This document shows, piece by piece, positions 43,025 to 52,664 of a DNA stretch of 64,000 nucleotides. The DNA is from Nitratireductor mangrovi. Its GTDB lineage: Bacteria > Pseudomonadota > Alphaproteobacteria > Rhizobiales > Rhizobiaceae. The translations under genes were made by a program, and so were the position numbers. The DNA is taken from NCBI RefSeq assembly GCF_007922615.2, contig NZ_CP042301.2:3332001-3396000 (forward strand), read 5' to 3'. The notes beneath the pieces were generated by a model. That model saw only the letters and a list, made by a program, of their open reading frames with translations. It was not told the origin of the DNA and did not search any database. Numbering within the stretch: the first letter of the stretch is position 1; every line of letters starts with the position of its first letter.

Positions 43025-44460
43025 ACACCCGGCGATTGAAGGCACCATCACTCGCAGCGCTTGTCCTTGCCCTCCTGCCCTTGTCAGGCACCGCCGCCGA
43101 ACCGTGGGCGGAGCGCGTCGTCACCGACCACGTCGACCAGGCGACGCTCGCCGGCCCGCTCGACCGCGCCACACTGCTGGCGCTGCGCGCCAAGGGCGAA
43201 CATCTGTTCGCCGGACGCTTCACCGTGCTCGACGGCGTCGGCCGGCCGCTCGCCACCCAGGCCATCATCCCGACCAAGCGCAAGCGCCCGCCGGAAACGA
43301 GCTTCGCCCGCACCTCCGGCATGGACGCCAATTCCTGCGCCTCCTGCCACAACCAGCCGGTGACCGGTGGGGCCGGCGATTTCGTCGCCAACGTGTTCGT
43401 GTCCGAAGGCTTCGAAAGCTTCGATTTCGATTCCACCGACCCGCAATTTTCCAACGAACGCGGCAGCAACCATTTGTTCGGCGCCGGGCTGGTCGAACTG
43501 CTGGCCCGCGAGATCACCGCCGACCTGAAGACGATCCGCAAGGCGGCACTCGCCGAGGCGCGCGCGACGGGTACGCCGGTGACCCGCGAACTGGGCTCGA
43601 AGGGCATCGACTACGGCGCCATCACCGCCCACCCCGACGGGGTGCTCGACATGTCGCGCATCGAGGGCGTCGACGCCGATTTGACGGTGCGGCCGTTCAG
43701 CCAGAAGGGCGTGATGACGTCCCTGCGCCAGTTCACCGTCAACGCGCTCAACCACCACCACGGCATGCAGCCCGACGAGCGTTTCGGCATGCGCTGGACC
43801 GGCGAGCGCGACCATGACGGCGATGGCCATGACGACGAGATCGGCGCCGGCGACGTGTCGGCGATCGTCGCCTGGCAGGCGACATTGCCGCCACCGGTGC
43901 GCAACGTGCCCGACGACGAGAGCTGGCAGGCGGCCGCCGCGCGCGGCGAGGCGACGTTCGCCGCGATCGGCTGCGCGACCTGCCACAAGCCGTCACTGCT
44001 GCTGGCTTCGCTGAAATTTTCCGATCCCGGCCCCGCCGACATGGCCGGCACGTTGCGGACCAGCGACGTCGAAGACCCCGCCATCTACGATCTCGGCCTG
44101 CTTGCATGGGCAAGCCGGCTGCCGCGCAACGACAAGGGCGAGGTGCTGGTGCCGCTGTTCGGCGACCTGAAGCGCCACCGCATCGCCGACCGGCAGGTTG
44201 CTGTCCTCGGCAACGAACTGCTGGCGCAGCGCTTCGTGGAACGCAACGTGTTCATGACCGCCGAACTCTGGGGCGTCGGCTCCACCGACCCCTACGGCCA
44301 CCGCAACGACCTGGCCTCGCTCGACGCCGTGATCCGCGCCCATGGCGGAGAGGGCCGCGAGGCGCGCGACCGCTACGTGGCTCTCACCGACGACGAACGC
44401 GGCACCATCATCGCCTTCCTGAAGACGCTGGTGATCGACGCTGAGGAGGAAGTGAAATGA
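43021..44460 (+). CDS. Exported di-haem oxidoreductase (DUF1111-like cytochrome)
   Basis: 479 residues. Sec signal at about 1-26. Two haem c sites: CASCH at 106-110 and CATCH at 318-322. 'NALNHHHGMQPDERFG' and 'NVFMTAELWGVGSTDPYGH' fit the DUF1111/di-haem 'thiol oxidoreductase' group related to bacterial cytochrome c peroxidases. It is probably periplasmic; the electron donor and substrate are unknown. It overlaps the ROK stop and the CRTAC1 start by 4 bp each, so the three are translated as one unit. Confidence 0.87.
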   Translation: MNTRRLKAPSLAALVLALLPLSGTAAEPWAERVVTDHVDQATLAGPLDRATLLALRAKGEHLFAGRFTVLDGVGRPLATQAIIPTKRKRPPETSFARTSGMDANSCASCHNQPVTGGAGDFVANVFVSEGFESFDFDSTDPQFSNERGSNHLFGAGLVELLAREITADLKTIRKAALAEARATGTPVTRELGSKGIDYGAITAHPDGVLDMSRIEGVDADLTVRPFSQKGVMTSLRQFTVNALNHHHGMQPDERFGMRWTGERDHDGDGHDDEIGAGDVSAIVAWQATLPPPVRNVPDDESWQAAAARGEATFAAIGCATCHKPSLLLASLKFSDPGPADMAGTLRTSDVEDPAIYDLGLLAWASRLPRNDKGEVLVPLFGDLKRHRIADRQVAVLGNELLAQRFVERNVFMTAELWGVGSTDPYGHRNDLASLDAVIRAHGGEGREARDRYVALTDDERGTIIAFLKTLVIDAEEEVK

Positions 44461-46169
44461 GACCGACTGCCGTCCTGGCCGGGCTTTCGCTGCTCGCCGC
44501 CCTGGCATCTTTGCCGTCCATCGCCTCCGACGCCCTGCCCGAACCGACCGGCGACGTGCCGCTGATGGAGGAACAGGCCGAGGCCGCTGGCCTCGCCCAT
44601 GCCTATCGCGGCCCGTGGGAATATTTTGTCGGCGGGGGTGCTGCCTCCTTCGACTGCAACGGCGACCGGCTGCCTGAACTCTTCATCGCCGGCGGCAAGG
44701 AGCCGGCGCGTTTCTATCTCAATCGCAGTACGGCCGGGGGCGCGCTGAGGTTCGAGGAAACCGCGCTGGGCCTCGACCGCGACGACCTCGAAAACGTGCT
44801 CGGCGCCTACGCGCTCGACATCGACGACGATGCGCAGCTCGACCTCGTGCTTCTGCGCGTCGGCGAAAACCTGATCCTGAAGGGTGCGCCCGACTGCGGC
44901 TTCGAAAAGGCCAACCGGCATTTCGCCTTCGACGGCGGAAAGGCCTGGACGACGGCGTTCTCGGCCACCTGGGAAGAAGGGCGTCGCTTCCCGACGCTGG
45001 CCTTCGGCAACTATGTCGACCGGCACGCGCCGGGCTCGCCCTGGGGGACCTGCCACGACAACGATCTCTACCGGCCGGCCGGTACGGAAACCGCCGACTA
45101 TTCCGGGCGAATGGCGCTGCGCCCCGGTTTCTGCGCGTTGTCGATGCTCTTCACCGACTGGAACCGCTCGGGCACCCCGGCGCTGCGCATCACCAATGAC
45201 CGCCACTATTACCGCGGCGGCGAAGAGCAGCTGTGGCGCGTCGATCCGGGCCGGCCCGCGCGGCCCTACCGCAAGTCGGAAGGCTGGCAGCACCTGACGA
45301 TCTGGGGCATGGGCATTGCCGAGGGCGACCTCGACGGCGACGGCTTTCCCGAATACGCGCTGACCTCGATGGGCGACACCAAGCTGCAGAAGCTGTCGGA
45401 GGAGGCGGACACCGACGAGCCGACCTATGTCGACATCGCCTTCGACAAGGGCGCAACGGCGCACCGGCCCTATGCCAGTGACGATCTGAAGCCGTCGACC
45501 GGCTGGCATTCCGAATTCGCCGACTTCAACAATGACGGGCTGCTCGACCTGTTCATCGCCAAGGGCAATGTCGAACGCATGCCGGATTTTGCCGCGGTCG
45601 ACCCGGACAACCTGCTGCTCGGCCAGTGGGACGGCAGCTTCATCGAGGCCGGACACCTGGCCGGCATCAACCTGCCGACCAAGGGCCGCGGCGCGGTGGT
45701 GGAGGATTTCAACGCCGACGGCATGCTCGACCTGCTGGTCGTCAACCGCGAGCAGAACGTCACCCTGTTCCGCAACCGTGGCGCCAGGGTCGCGTTCGGT
45801 GCGAGGCCGATGGGCAACTTCCTCGCCGTCGAACTCTCGCAGCCGGGGCCGAACCGCAACGCGGTCGGGGCGCTGGTCTCGGTCAAGGCCGGCAACAACA
45901 CCTATAACCGCACCGTGCAGGTCGGCGGCGGCCACGCCTCGGGGCATGCCGGCTTCGTCCATGTCGGGCTGGGCACGGCCGAACGCGCCCAGGTGCGCGT
46001 CAAGTGGCCTGACGGCGAATGGAGCGCGCCCTACCGGGTCTTTGCCAACAATTTCGTGCTGATCGGCCGCGAGGCGAACGCGGCGCGCTACTGGTATCCG
46101 CCGGAGGCCGACGACACGATAACCCCGAGCGACAAGGGTGACGCCTGGCAGGCCAGCGACGCGCAGTGA
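44457..46169 (+). CDS. Exported CRTAC1-family protein (FG-GAP/VCBS repeats and UnbV domain)
   Basis: 570 residues. Signal peptide about 1-24. FG-GAP/VCBS calcium-binding repeats are seen at 'DLDGDGFPEYALT', 'DFNNDGLLDLFIA' and 'DFNADGMLDLLVV', forming a beta-propeller through about residue 450. A C-terminal ASPIC/UnbV domain begins with 'AVGALVSVKAGNNTYNRTVQVGG' region (about 465-540). Such proteins are exported and of unknown activity. Translational coupling to a di-haem cytochrome suggests that they act together in the periplasm. Confidence 0.88.
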   Translation: MRPTAVLAGLSLLAALASLPSIASDALPEPTGDVPLMEEQAEAAGLAHAYRGPWEYFVGGGAASFDCNGDRLPELFIAGGKEPARFYLNRSTAGGALRFEETALGLDRDDLENVLGAYALDIDDDAQLDLVLLRVGENLILKGAPDCGFEKANRHFAFDGGKAWTTAFSATWEEGRRFPTLAFGNYVDRHAPGSPWGTCHDNDLYRPAGTETADYSGRMALRPGFCALSMLFTDWNRSGTPALRITNDRHYYRGGEEQLWRVDPGRPARPYRKSEGWQHLTIWGMGIAEGDLDGDGFPEYALTSMGDTKLQKLSEEADTDEPTYVDIAFDKGATAHRPYASDDLKPSTGWHSEFADFNNDGLLDLFIAKGNVERMPDFAAVDPDNLLLGQWDGSFIEAGHLAGINLPTKGRGAVVEDFNADGMLDLLVVNREQNVTLFRNRGARVAFGARPMGNFLAVELSQPGPNRNAVGALVSVKAGNNTYNRTVQVGGGHASGHAGFVHVGLGTAERAQVRVKWPDGEWSAPYRVFANNFVLIGREANAARYWYPPEADDTITPSDKGDAWQASDAQ

Positions 46170-46184
46170 CAAGAAGATTGCCGG

Positions 46185-46874
46185 CTAAGCTTCCTTGATG
46201 GCGTAGCCGGCACCACGGATGGTGCGGATGACGTCCGGCAGGCGGCCGGAATTGACCGCCTTGCGCAGGCGGCCGACATGGACGTCGACGGTACGTTCGT
46301 CGATATAGATCGTCTCGCCCCAGACATTGTCGAGCAACTGGCTGCGCGAAAAGACGCGGCCCGGATGCTGCATCAGGAATTCCAGCAGCCGGAACTCGGT
46401 CGGCCCCAGCCTGATCTCGCTCTTGCGCCGGTAGACGCGATGCGCCTCGCGGTCGAGCACGATGTCGCCGACCTTGAGCACGCTTGACAGCACCTCCGGC
46501 TTGGCGCGGCGCAACAGCGCGCGCACGCGGGCGATGAATTCCGGCGTCGAGAACGGCTTGACCAGATAGTCGTCGGCGCCGGTGGCAAGGCCGCGCACGC
46601 GGTCGCTCTCCTCGCCGCGCGCCGTCAGCATGATGATCGGCAGCCTTTCGGTCTCGGGCCGCATCCTGAGCCGCCGGCACAGCTCGATGCCGGAGACGGC
46701 GGGGATCATCCAGTCGAGCACGAGCAGGTCGGGCACGCTTTCCTGCAGCCGGATCTCGGCCTCGTCGCCGCGGCTGATCACCTCGACATTGTAGCCTTCG
46801 GCCTCGAGGTTGTATTTCAGCAGGACGCAGAGGGGTTCTTCATCCTCCACGACCATGATCTTTGCCGCCATCAT
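46185..46874 (-). CDS. phoB: Phosphate regulon response regulator PhoB
   Basis: 229 residues. The receiver has phosphoacceptor D54 ('LLVLDWMIPAVSG') and K106 ('YLVKPFS'). The winged-helix effector includes 'LGPTEFRLLEFLMQHPGRVFSRSQLLDNVWG' and 'YIDERTVDVHVGRLRKAV', the PhoB signature. It would bind the Pho box upstream of pstS. A TTG at 46883 with a better-spaced GAGG could be the start. It is last in the pst-phoU-phoB run. No phoR gene is in the window. Confidence 0.95.
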   Translation of the reverse strand: MMAAKIMVVEDEEPLCVLLKYNLEAEGYNVEVISRGDEAEIRLQESVPDLLVLDWMIPAVSGIELCRRLRMRPETERLPIIMLTARGEESDRVRGLATGADDYLVKPFSTPEFIARVRALLRRAKPEVLSSVLKVGDIVLDREAHRVYRRKSEIRLGPTEFRLLEFLMQHPGRVFSRSQLLDNVWGETIYIDERTVDVHVGRLRKAVNSGRLPDVIRTIRGAGYAIKEA

Positions 46875-46897
46875 CGCCAACAAGGCACCTCGCGGTC

Positions 46898-47605
46898 TCA
46901 GGCCGTCGCGTCCGAGACCGCCGTCTCGTCCAGCTTGGGCCGGCTGATCGGCAACTGGTTGCCGGTCATCACATAATAGGCGTTCTCGGCAATGTTGGTG
47001 GCGTGGTCGCCGATGCGTTCAAGGTTCTTGGCACAGAACAGCAGGTGCGTACACGCGGTGATGTTGCGCGGGTCTTCCATCATGTAGGTGAGCAGCTCGC
47101 GGAAGATCGCGGTGTATTTGATGTCGATCTTCTCGTCGCCGGCCCTGAGCGCCTTCAGCGCTTCGGCGTCGCGTCCGACATAACGGTCGACGATGCCGGA
47201 GGTCTGGGCGTGCACCATCTCGGCCATCGATTCGATCGAATGCGACAGGCTCTTGGGCGTCGTCGATTGGCCGATGGCGCCGACGCGCTTGGCGATGTTC
47301 TTGGCGAGATCGCCGATACGCTCCAGGTCGCCGGCCATGCGGATAGCGCCGATCACGGCACGCAGATCCTGGGCCATGGGCTGGCGCCTGGCGATCAGCG
47401 TGATGGCACGCTCGTCGAGCTCGCGCTGCTTGGCATCCATGATCGCGTCGTCGGAGATGATGCGCTGGGCCAGCGGATTGTCCGAACTCAGCAGCGAGCG
47501 GGTGGCGTCGCCGATCATCGAACCGGCCAGGTCGCCCATCTCGCGGATCAGCTTGTCGACCTCTTCAAGATCGTCGTCGAAGGATGTGACGGTGTGCTCG
47601 CCCAT
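46898..47605 (-). CDS. phoU: Phosphate transport system regulator PhoU
   Basis: 235 residues, all-helical, two PhoU repeats: the metal-binding 'EVDKLIREMGDLAGSMIGDATRSL' and 'DLRAVIGAIRMAGDLERIGDLAKNIAKRV' in the first half; 'ITACTHLLFCAKNLERIGDHATNIAENAYYVM' in the second. It represses the Pho regulon when phosphate is plentiful. It sits between pstB (41 bp) and phoB (23 bp). Confidence 0.96.
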   Translation of the reverse strand: MGEHTVTSFDDDLEEVDKLIREMGDLAGSMIGDATRSLLSSDNPLAQRIISDDAIMDAKQRELDERAITLIARRQPMAQDLRAVIGAIRMAGDLERIGDLAKNIAKRVGAIGQSTTPKSLSHSIESMAEMVHAQTSGIVDRYVGRDAEALKALRAGDEKIDIKYTAIFRELLTYMMEDPRNITACTHLLFCAKNLERIGDHATNIAENAYYVMTGNQLPISRPKLDETAVSDATA

Positions 47606-47646
47606 GGGCTCGCTCCTCGTGAAGGCGGGATGTGGCGCGCGGCCGA

Positions 47647-48462
47647 TCAGCCGAAACGGCCGGTGATGTAGTCCTGGGTGCGCTTGTCGTCAGGGTTGGT
47701 GAACATCTTGTCCGTCGGCCCTTCCTCGACGAGGTAACCGAGGTGGAACATCGCCGTGCGCTGCGAGACGCGGGCCGCCTGCTGCATGGAGTGGGTGACG
47801 ATGACGATGGTGTAGTTCTGCCGAAGCTCGTCGATCAGTTCCTCGACCTTGGCGGTGGCGATCGGGTCGAGCGCCGAGCAGGGCTCGTCCATGAGGATCA
47901 CCTCCGGCGACACCGCGATGGCGCGCGCGATGCACAGGCGCTGCTGCTGGCCGCCGGAAAGCCCGGTGCCCGGCTCGTGCAGCCGGTCCTTGACCTCGTT
48001 CCACAGCGCCGCCTTCTGCAGGCTCGATTCCACGATGCCGTCGAGGTCCGACTTCGCCTTGGTCAGACCATGGATGCGCGGCCCGTAGGCAATGTTCTCG
48101 TAGATCGACTTCGGAAACGGGTTCGGCTTCTGGAACACCATGCCGACACGCGCCCTGAGCTCGACCACGTCGATCCTGGGATCGTAGATGTCCTCGGCGT
48201 CGAGCGTTATGTCGCCGCCGACCTTGCAGATCGGGATGGTATCGTTCATGCGGTTGAGGCAACGCAGGAAGGTTGACTTGCCGCAACCGGACGGGCCGAT
48301 CAGCGCCATGACCTGCTTTTCCGGCACGTCGAGATTGACGTCGAAAAGCGCCTGCTTCTCGCCGTAGTGGACGGTGACGTTCCTGCCACGCATCTTGATC
48401 GCGTTCTCGTCGGCCATCTCGGTCAGCTTCTTCTCGACTCCGGCTTCGGTCAGCATGTTCAT
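47647..48462 (-). CDS. pstB: Phosphate ABC transporter ATP-binding protein PstB
   Basis: 271 residues. Walker A 'GPSGCGKST' (56-64), '[21 protein letters not shown]' (the PstB hallmark), signature '[15 protein letters not shown]' and Walker B '[13 protein letters not shown]' are present. It begins [20 protein letters not shown]; the first ~25 residues are variable. It powers PstAC. Confidence 0.97.
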   Translation of the reverse strand: MNMLTEAGVEKKLTEMADENAIKMRGRNVTVHYGEKQALFDVNLDVPEKQVMALIGPSGCGKSTFLRCLNRMNDTIPICKVGGDITLDAEDIYDPRIDVVELRARVGMVFQKPNPFPKSIYENIAYGPRIHGLTKAKSDLDGIVESSLQKAALWNEVKDRLHEPGTGLSGGQQQRLCIARAIAVSPEVILMDEPCSALDPIATAKVEELIDELRQNYTIVIVTHSMQQAARVSQRTAMFHLGYLVEEGPTDKMFTNPDDKRTQDYITGRFG

Positions 48463-48474
48463 TTCCTCACTCCG

Positions 48475-50067
48475 TTACCAGCGACGCTCGAAGCGCTTGC
48501 GCAGCACAACAGCGATGGCGTTCATGATCACCAGAAATCCGAGCAGAATCAAAATCGCCGCCGAGGTCTTCTGCTGGAAACCCGGCTCCGGGAAATCCGA
48601 CCACATGTAGATCTGCACCGGCAGCACCGTCGCCGCGTCGGTGAACCCGCCGGGAATGTCGACGATGAAGGCCACCATGCCGATCATCAGCAGCGGCGCA
48701 GTCTCGCCCAGCGCCTGCGCCATACCGATAATGGTGCCGGTCATGATGCCGGGCATGGCGAGCGGCAGCACATGGTGGAAGATCGTCTGCACCTTCGACG
48801 CACCGATGCCGAGCGCGGCTTCGCGGATCGACGGCGGCACGGCGCGCAGGGCGGCGCGCGCGGCGATGATGATGGTCGGCAGCGTCATCAGCGCCAGCAC
48901 CATGCCGCCGACCAGCGGCGCCGAACGCGGCAGGTTGAACCAGTTGAGGAACACGGCAAGGCCGAGCAGACCGAAGACAATCGACGGCACCGCCGCCAGA
49001 TTGTTGATGTTGACCTCGATCAGGTTGGTGATCCGGTTCTTGGGCGCGAACTCCTCCAGGTAGATCGCCGCCGAAACGCCGATCGGGAAGGACAGCGCCA
49101 GGGTCACCAGCATGGTCAGCGCCGAGCCGATCACCGCGCCCCAGATGCCGGCCAGTTCCGGTTCGCGGCTGGCGCCGGTGAAGAAGAACAGCGTCGCCCA
49201 GCGGCTCTCGATGAGGTCGCGCGCGTTGAGCCGGTCGAGCCACACGATCTCGCGGTCGGTGATCTTGCGGTTGGCCTCCGCCGTCACGATGGTGCGCAGC
49301 GTCGCCGCCACCGGCGATGTCGCAGCCTCGGTCAGCGGTTCGTAGACGATGCCCTTGCCCGAGGCGCCGCCTCCGTCGGCCGCCGCAAGTTCGGTCAACT
49401 TCACTACGCCGCCGGCGATGTCGAGCAGGAACGAATCGGAACCGCTGGTCATGCGCAGCACCCCGCCGTCTCCCTCCACGGCACGCGCACCGCGGGCGAG
49501 TTCGAGGATGGTGCTGTCGGCAAAGCCGAGGTCGACATCGCCCTCCTGCGCCGACACGGTGACGCCCGACAGCTCCCGTGACTCACCGGACTTGGCCAGA
49601 AGGCCTTTCAGATAGAGATCGGCAAAATCATCGAGCGGGACGCTGATGCCTGGCGTCTGGCCCAGTAGAGCGGGATCGGCTTCGATCTCCTCGCGCAGGA
49701 TCACGCCGGCGCCGGTCGAGATCAGGCCGCGCAGCAGACGCCTTTCCTGGCGCCCCGTTGCGGTCGGAAACTCGTTCGACAGGGCGTCGTGAATGATACC
49801 GAGATGATTGGCCGAAGACGGATCCTCGGGGTTCACGTTCTCCGCCGAAAGATTGACCGGCAGCGTGACGTAATGCTGGTGAAAGGCCGGCAGCGCCTTG
49901 GTGACGATGGTCGATAACAGCAGCAGCAGGAAAAACGCGGCCAGTGCGACGGCGCCGGCGCCGAGCAGCTTGAAACGCATCTCGGCGGCGTAGCGGCCCT
50001 TCAGACGCGCCTTGGCGGCGGCGTCGGTGTGGAGTCCGGTCGATACGGTAGCAGCGGTATCAGTCAT
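48475..50067 (-). CDS. pstA: Phosphate ABC transporter permease PstA
   Basis: 530 residues, much longer than E. coli PstA (296). After the N-terminal helix ('LLGAGAVALAAFFLLLLL') it has a large extracytoplasmic insert (about 65-300) before the five conserved helices. The C-terminal half carries the EAA-like motif 'IREAALGIGASKVQTIFHHVLPLAM' and 'IGMAQALGETAPLLMIGMVAF'. This long form is common in alphaproteobacteria. ATG 50067 overlaps the pstC stop by 8 bp. Confidence 0.94.
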   Translation of the reverse strand: MTDTAATVSTGLHTDAAAKARLKGRYAAEMRFKLLGAGAVALAAFFLLLLLSTIVTKALPAFHQHYVTLPVNLSAENVNPEDPSSANHLGIIHDALSNEFPTATGRQERRLLRGLISTGAGVILREEIEADPALLGQTPGISVPLDDFADLYLKGLLAKSGESRELSGVTVSAQEGDVDLGFADSTILELARGARAVEGDGGVLRMTSGSDSFLLDIAGGVVKLTELAAADGGGASGKGIVYEPLTEAATSPVAATLRTIVTAEANRKITDREIVWLDRLNARDLIESRWATLFFFTGASREPELAGIWGAVIGSALTMLVTLALSFPIGVSAAIYLEEFAPKNRITNLIEVNINNLAAVPSIVFGLLGLAVFLNWFNLPRSAPLVGGMVLALMTLPTIIIAARAALRAVPPSIREAALGIGASKVQTIFHHVLPLAMPGIMTGTIIGMAQALGETAPLLMIGMVAFIVDIPGGFTDAATVLPVQIYMWSDFPEPGFQQKTSAAILILLGFLVIMNAIAVVLRKRFERRW

Positions 50068-51448
50068 ACTGTTCACGATACTTCTGGACCACACGGAGCG
50101 CGATCACGTTGAGGGTGAGCGTGATGATGAAGAGCAGCAGCCCGAGCGCGAACGCGGCGCGGGTCTTGGCGCTGTCGAATTCCTGGTCGCCTACCAGAAG
50201 CGTGACGATCTGCACCGTCACGGTGGTCACCGCCTCGAGCGGATTGAGCGTCAGATTGGCGGCGAGGCCGGCCGCCATGACCACGATCATGGTCTCGCCG
50301 ACGGCGCGGCTGACCGCCAGCAGAAGCGCGGACACGATGCCCGGCAAGGCTGCCGGGAGGACGACGCGGCGGATGGTTTCGGAGCGTGTGGCGCCGAGAC
50401 CCGCCGAGCCGTCGCGCAGCGATTGCGGCACGGCGTTGATGACGTCGTCGGAGAGCGACGACACGAAGGGGATGATCATGATGCCCATGACCACGCCGGC
50501 CGCCAGGGCCGATTCCGACGCCACATCGAGGCCGAGCGCTTCGCCCAGATTGCGGAAGAACGGCGCCATCGTCAGCGCGGCGAAGAAGCCGTAGACCACG
50601 GTCGGGATGCCGGCAAGGATCTCCAGGATCGGCTTGGCGACGGCGCGGACGGTCTGCGTCGCGTAGTCGGAAAGATAGATCGCCGCCATCAGCCCGATCG
50701 GCGCGGCGATGACCATGGCGATGAAGGTGATCAGCAGCGTGCCGGCCAGAAGCGGTATGGCGCCGAAGATTTCGGTATTCACGTCGCCGGCGTCCCCGCC
50801 GGCGCCGGTAAAGGCGCTCTGCGGCGACCAGTGCAGGCCGAACAGGAAGTTGAAGATCGGGATCTCCGAGAAGAACAGGATCGACTCGAAGATCAGCGAA
50901 AAGACGATGCCGATCGTGGTCAGGATCGCGATCAGCGAACACAGGATCAGGAACCAGCGCACGACACGCTCGACGACGTGACGGGCGCGGAAGCGCGGCG
51001 CGATCCTGTTGTAGGCGAGGTAGGTGCCGGCGGCCGCGAGCACGAGGGCGATCGCCACGATGATCCAGACGCTGGTGGCGTGGATCGATTGGTAGACCGC
51101 GGCGGCGGCCTCCTTGGTCTCGTCGGGGAACGAAACGATGCCGCCGAAGGCCATGGCGCGCGAATCGCGCAGGAACGCCTGCACCTGCGGGAGGCCCATA
51201 TCGGCAAGTTCCGCGGCGAAGCGGGACATGACGATCGAGTCCTCGATACCCGGGGTGGCGATGCGCCATACGATGATGGCGAACAGCGCCGGTGCGGCGG
51301 CGAACAGCGCCAGGAAGACACCATGCTGAGCCGGGAGCGAGTGGAGTTGCGCGACCTCGCCGCCCACAACCGTCACGGCGCGGGAGCGCCCCGCGAAATA
51401 TGAGGCGATGGCGAGGACGATGAGAAACAGAACCAGATAGCTGATCAT
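50060..51448 (-). CDS. pstC: Phosphate ABC transporter permease PstC
   Basis: 462 residues with an extended N-terminal region (about 1-200) before the conserved permease domain. 'SLRDGSAGLGATRSETIRRVVLPAALPGIVSALLLAVSRAVGETMIVVMAAG' contains the EAA-like loop and the GET motif of PstC. It is paired with PstA; the two overlap by 8 bp. A hairpin lies between it and pstS. Confidence 0.95.
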   Translation of the reverse strand: MISYLVLFLIVLAIASYFAGRSRAVTVVGGEVAQLHSLPAQHGVFLALFAAAPALFAIIVWRIATPGIEDSIVMSRFAAELADMGLPQVQAFLRDSRAMAFGGIVSFPDETKEAAAAVYQSIHATSVWIIVAIALVLAAAGTYLAYNRIAPRFRARHVVERVVRWFLILCSLIAILTTIGIVFSLIFESILFFSEIPIFNFLFGLHWSPQSAFTGAGGDAGDVNTEIFGAIPLLAGTLLITFIAMVIAAPIGLMAAIYLSDYATQTVRAVAKPILEILAGIPTVVYGFFAALTMAPFFRNLGEALGLDVASESALAAGVVMGIMIIPFVSSLSDDVINAVPQSLRDGSAGLGATRSETIRRVVLPAALPGIVSALLLAVSRAVGETMIVVMAAGLAANLTLNPLEAVTTVTVQIVTLLVGDQEFDSAKTRAAFALGLLLFIITLTLNVIALRVVQKYREQYD

Positions 51449-51522
51449 CTCGACGCAGCCCCCTCGGCAATGAACTGCCCGGCGCCACCCCTCAGCGGCG
51501 CCGGCAAATCGAAAGGAAACGA

Positions 51523-51545
51523 CCCGGACGGCAAGGCCGCCCGGG
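51523..51545 (-). terminator. Intercistronic hairpin after pstS
   Basis: 9-bp stem (one G-U) with a 5-nt loop, followed on the reverse strand by TCGTTTCCTTT. It is 15 bp past the pstS stop, and similar in place to hairpins after ugpB and xylF. Confidence 0.55.
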
Positions 51546-51559
51546 CCGGAAACAGCGGC

Positions 51560-52564
51560 TTAGGAGCCCATGCCCTTGAGAGCCTGCGCGTCCTCGGCCT
51601 GCGTGGCGCGCTCGGCGTCCGGCAGCGGGATCAGGCCCTTGTCGGCCAGGTAGCCCTCAGGGCCCCAGGCGGCGTCGGAGGTGTATTCGGTAATGAACTC
51701 AGCCATGCCGGGGATGACGCCGACATGTTCCTTCTTGGCGTAGATGTAGAGCGAACGCGACACGCCATAATCGCCGGAAGCGATGTTGTCGAAGGTCGGC
51801 TCGATACCGCCGATCTTCGAACCCTGCAGCTTGTCGGCGTTCTGGTCGAGGAAGGAGAAGCCGAAGATGCCGAAGGCCTTCGGATTGGCCTCGAGCTTCT
51901 GGACGATCAGATTGTCGTTCTCGCCGGCCTCGACATAGCCGCCATCTTCACGGATTTCCGTGCAGGCCTTTTCGTTGGCGGCCTCGACGGCCTCCTGGCA
52001 GGCCTCTTCCATGACGAGCTCGACAAAGGCGTCGCGCGTGCCGGAGGTGGGCGGCGGGCCAAGCACTTCGATCTTGTCGGCCGGCAGCGACGAATCGACG
52101 TCAGCCCAGGTCATGTACGGGTTGGCGACGACCTTGCCATCAACTTCGACGTTCTTGGCGAGCGCCTTGAAAATCTGCTCCTTGGTCAGCTCGAGCGCCG
52201 CACCAGCCTTCGAGTTGGCGATGACGATGCCGTCGAAGCCGACCTTGATCTGAACCGGGGTTACGCCATTGCCCTTGCAGGTCTCCAGCTCGGAGTCCTT
52301 GATGGCGCGCGAGGCGTTGGTGAAGTCCGGGGTGCTTTCGCCGACGCCGGCGCAGAACAGCTTCATGCCGCCGCCCGTGCCGGTCGATTCGACCACCGGG
52401 GTCTGGAACTTGCCGGTCTGGCCGAGCTTTTCGGCAACGGCGGTGGTGAAGGGGAAGACGGTCGACGAACCGACGATCTGGATCTGGTCCCGCGCCGCGG
52501 CAACGCCGGCGGATGCGGCCAGGGCGAGGGCCGCAGCCGACGCCGAAAGGACGAATTTCTTCAT
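51560..52564 (-). CDS. pstS: Phosphate-binding protein PstS
   Basis: 334 residues. Signal peptide 'KKFVLSASAAALALAASAGVAAA', mature start near 'RDQIQIVGSSTVFPFT'. 'VESTGTGGGMKLFCAGVG', 'DFTNASRAIKDSE' and 'PPPTSGTRDAFVELVM' bind phosphate in PstS proteins. ATG 52564 is preferred over an open frame 17 codons upstream because it yields the signal peptide. A Pho box lies 72 bp upstream. Confidence 0.96.
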   Translation of the reverse strand: MKKFVLSASAAALALAASAGVAAARDQIQIVGSSTVFPFTTAVAEKLGQTGKFQTPVVESTGTGGGMKLFCAGVGESTPDFTNASRAIKDSELETCKGNGVTPVQIKVGFDGIVIANSKAGAALELTKEQIFKALAKNVEVDGKVVANPYMTWADVDSSLPADKIEVLGPPPTSGTRDAFVELVMEEACQEAVEAANEKACTEIREDGGYVEAGENDNLIVQKLEANPKAFGIFGFSFLDQNADKLQGSKIGGIEPTFDNIASGDYGVSRSLYIYAKKEHVGVIPGMAEFITEYTSDAAWGPEGYLADKGLIPLPDAERATQAEDAQALKGMGS

Positions 52565-52635
52565 TGGGCCTACTCCTGTTCGGAATTCCTGGGCGCCGTT
52601 TTCCAACGACGACACGGCCCGCTTAAAGCTCGCAT

Positions 52636-52653
52636 GTTACAGTTCGATGACAG
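52636..52653 (-). promoter_or_regulatory. Pho box upstream of pstS
   Basis: On the reverse strand CTGTCAT-CGAA-CTGTAAC, two PhoB half-sites at an 11-bp spacing, one perfect and one with 5 of 7 matches. It lies 72-89 bp before the pstS start, and the operon encodes phoB itself. Confidence 0.85.
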
Positions 52654-52664
52654 TTTTGTGTCGC

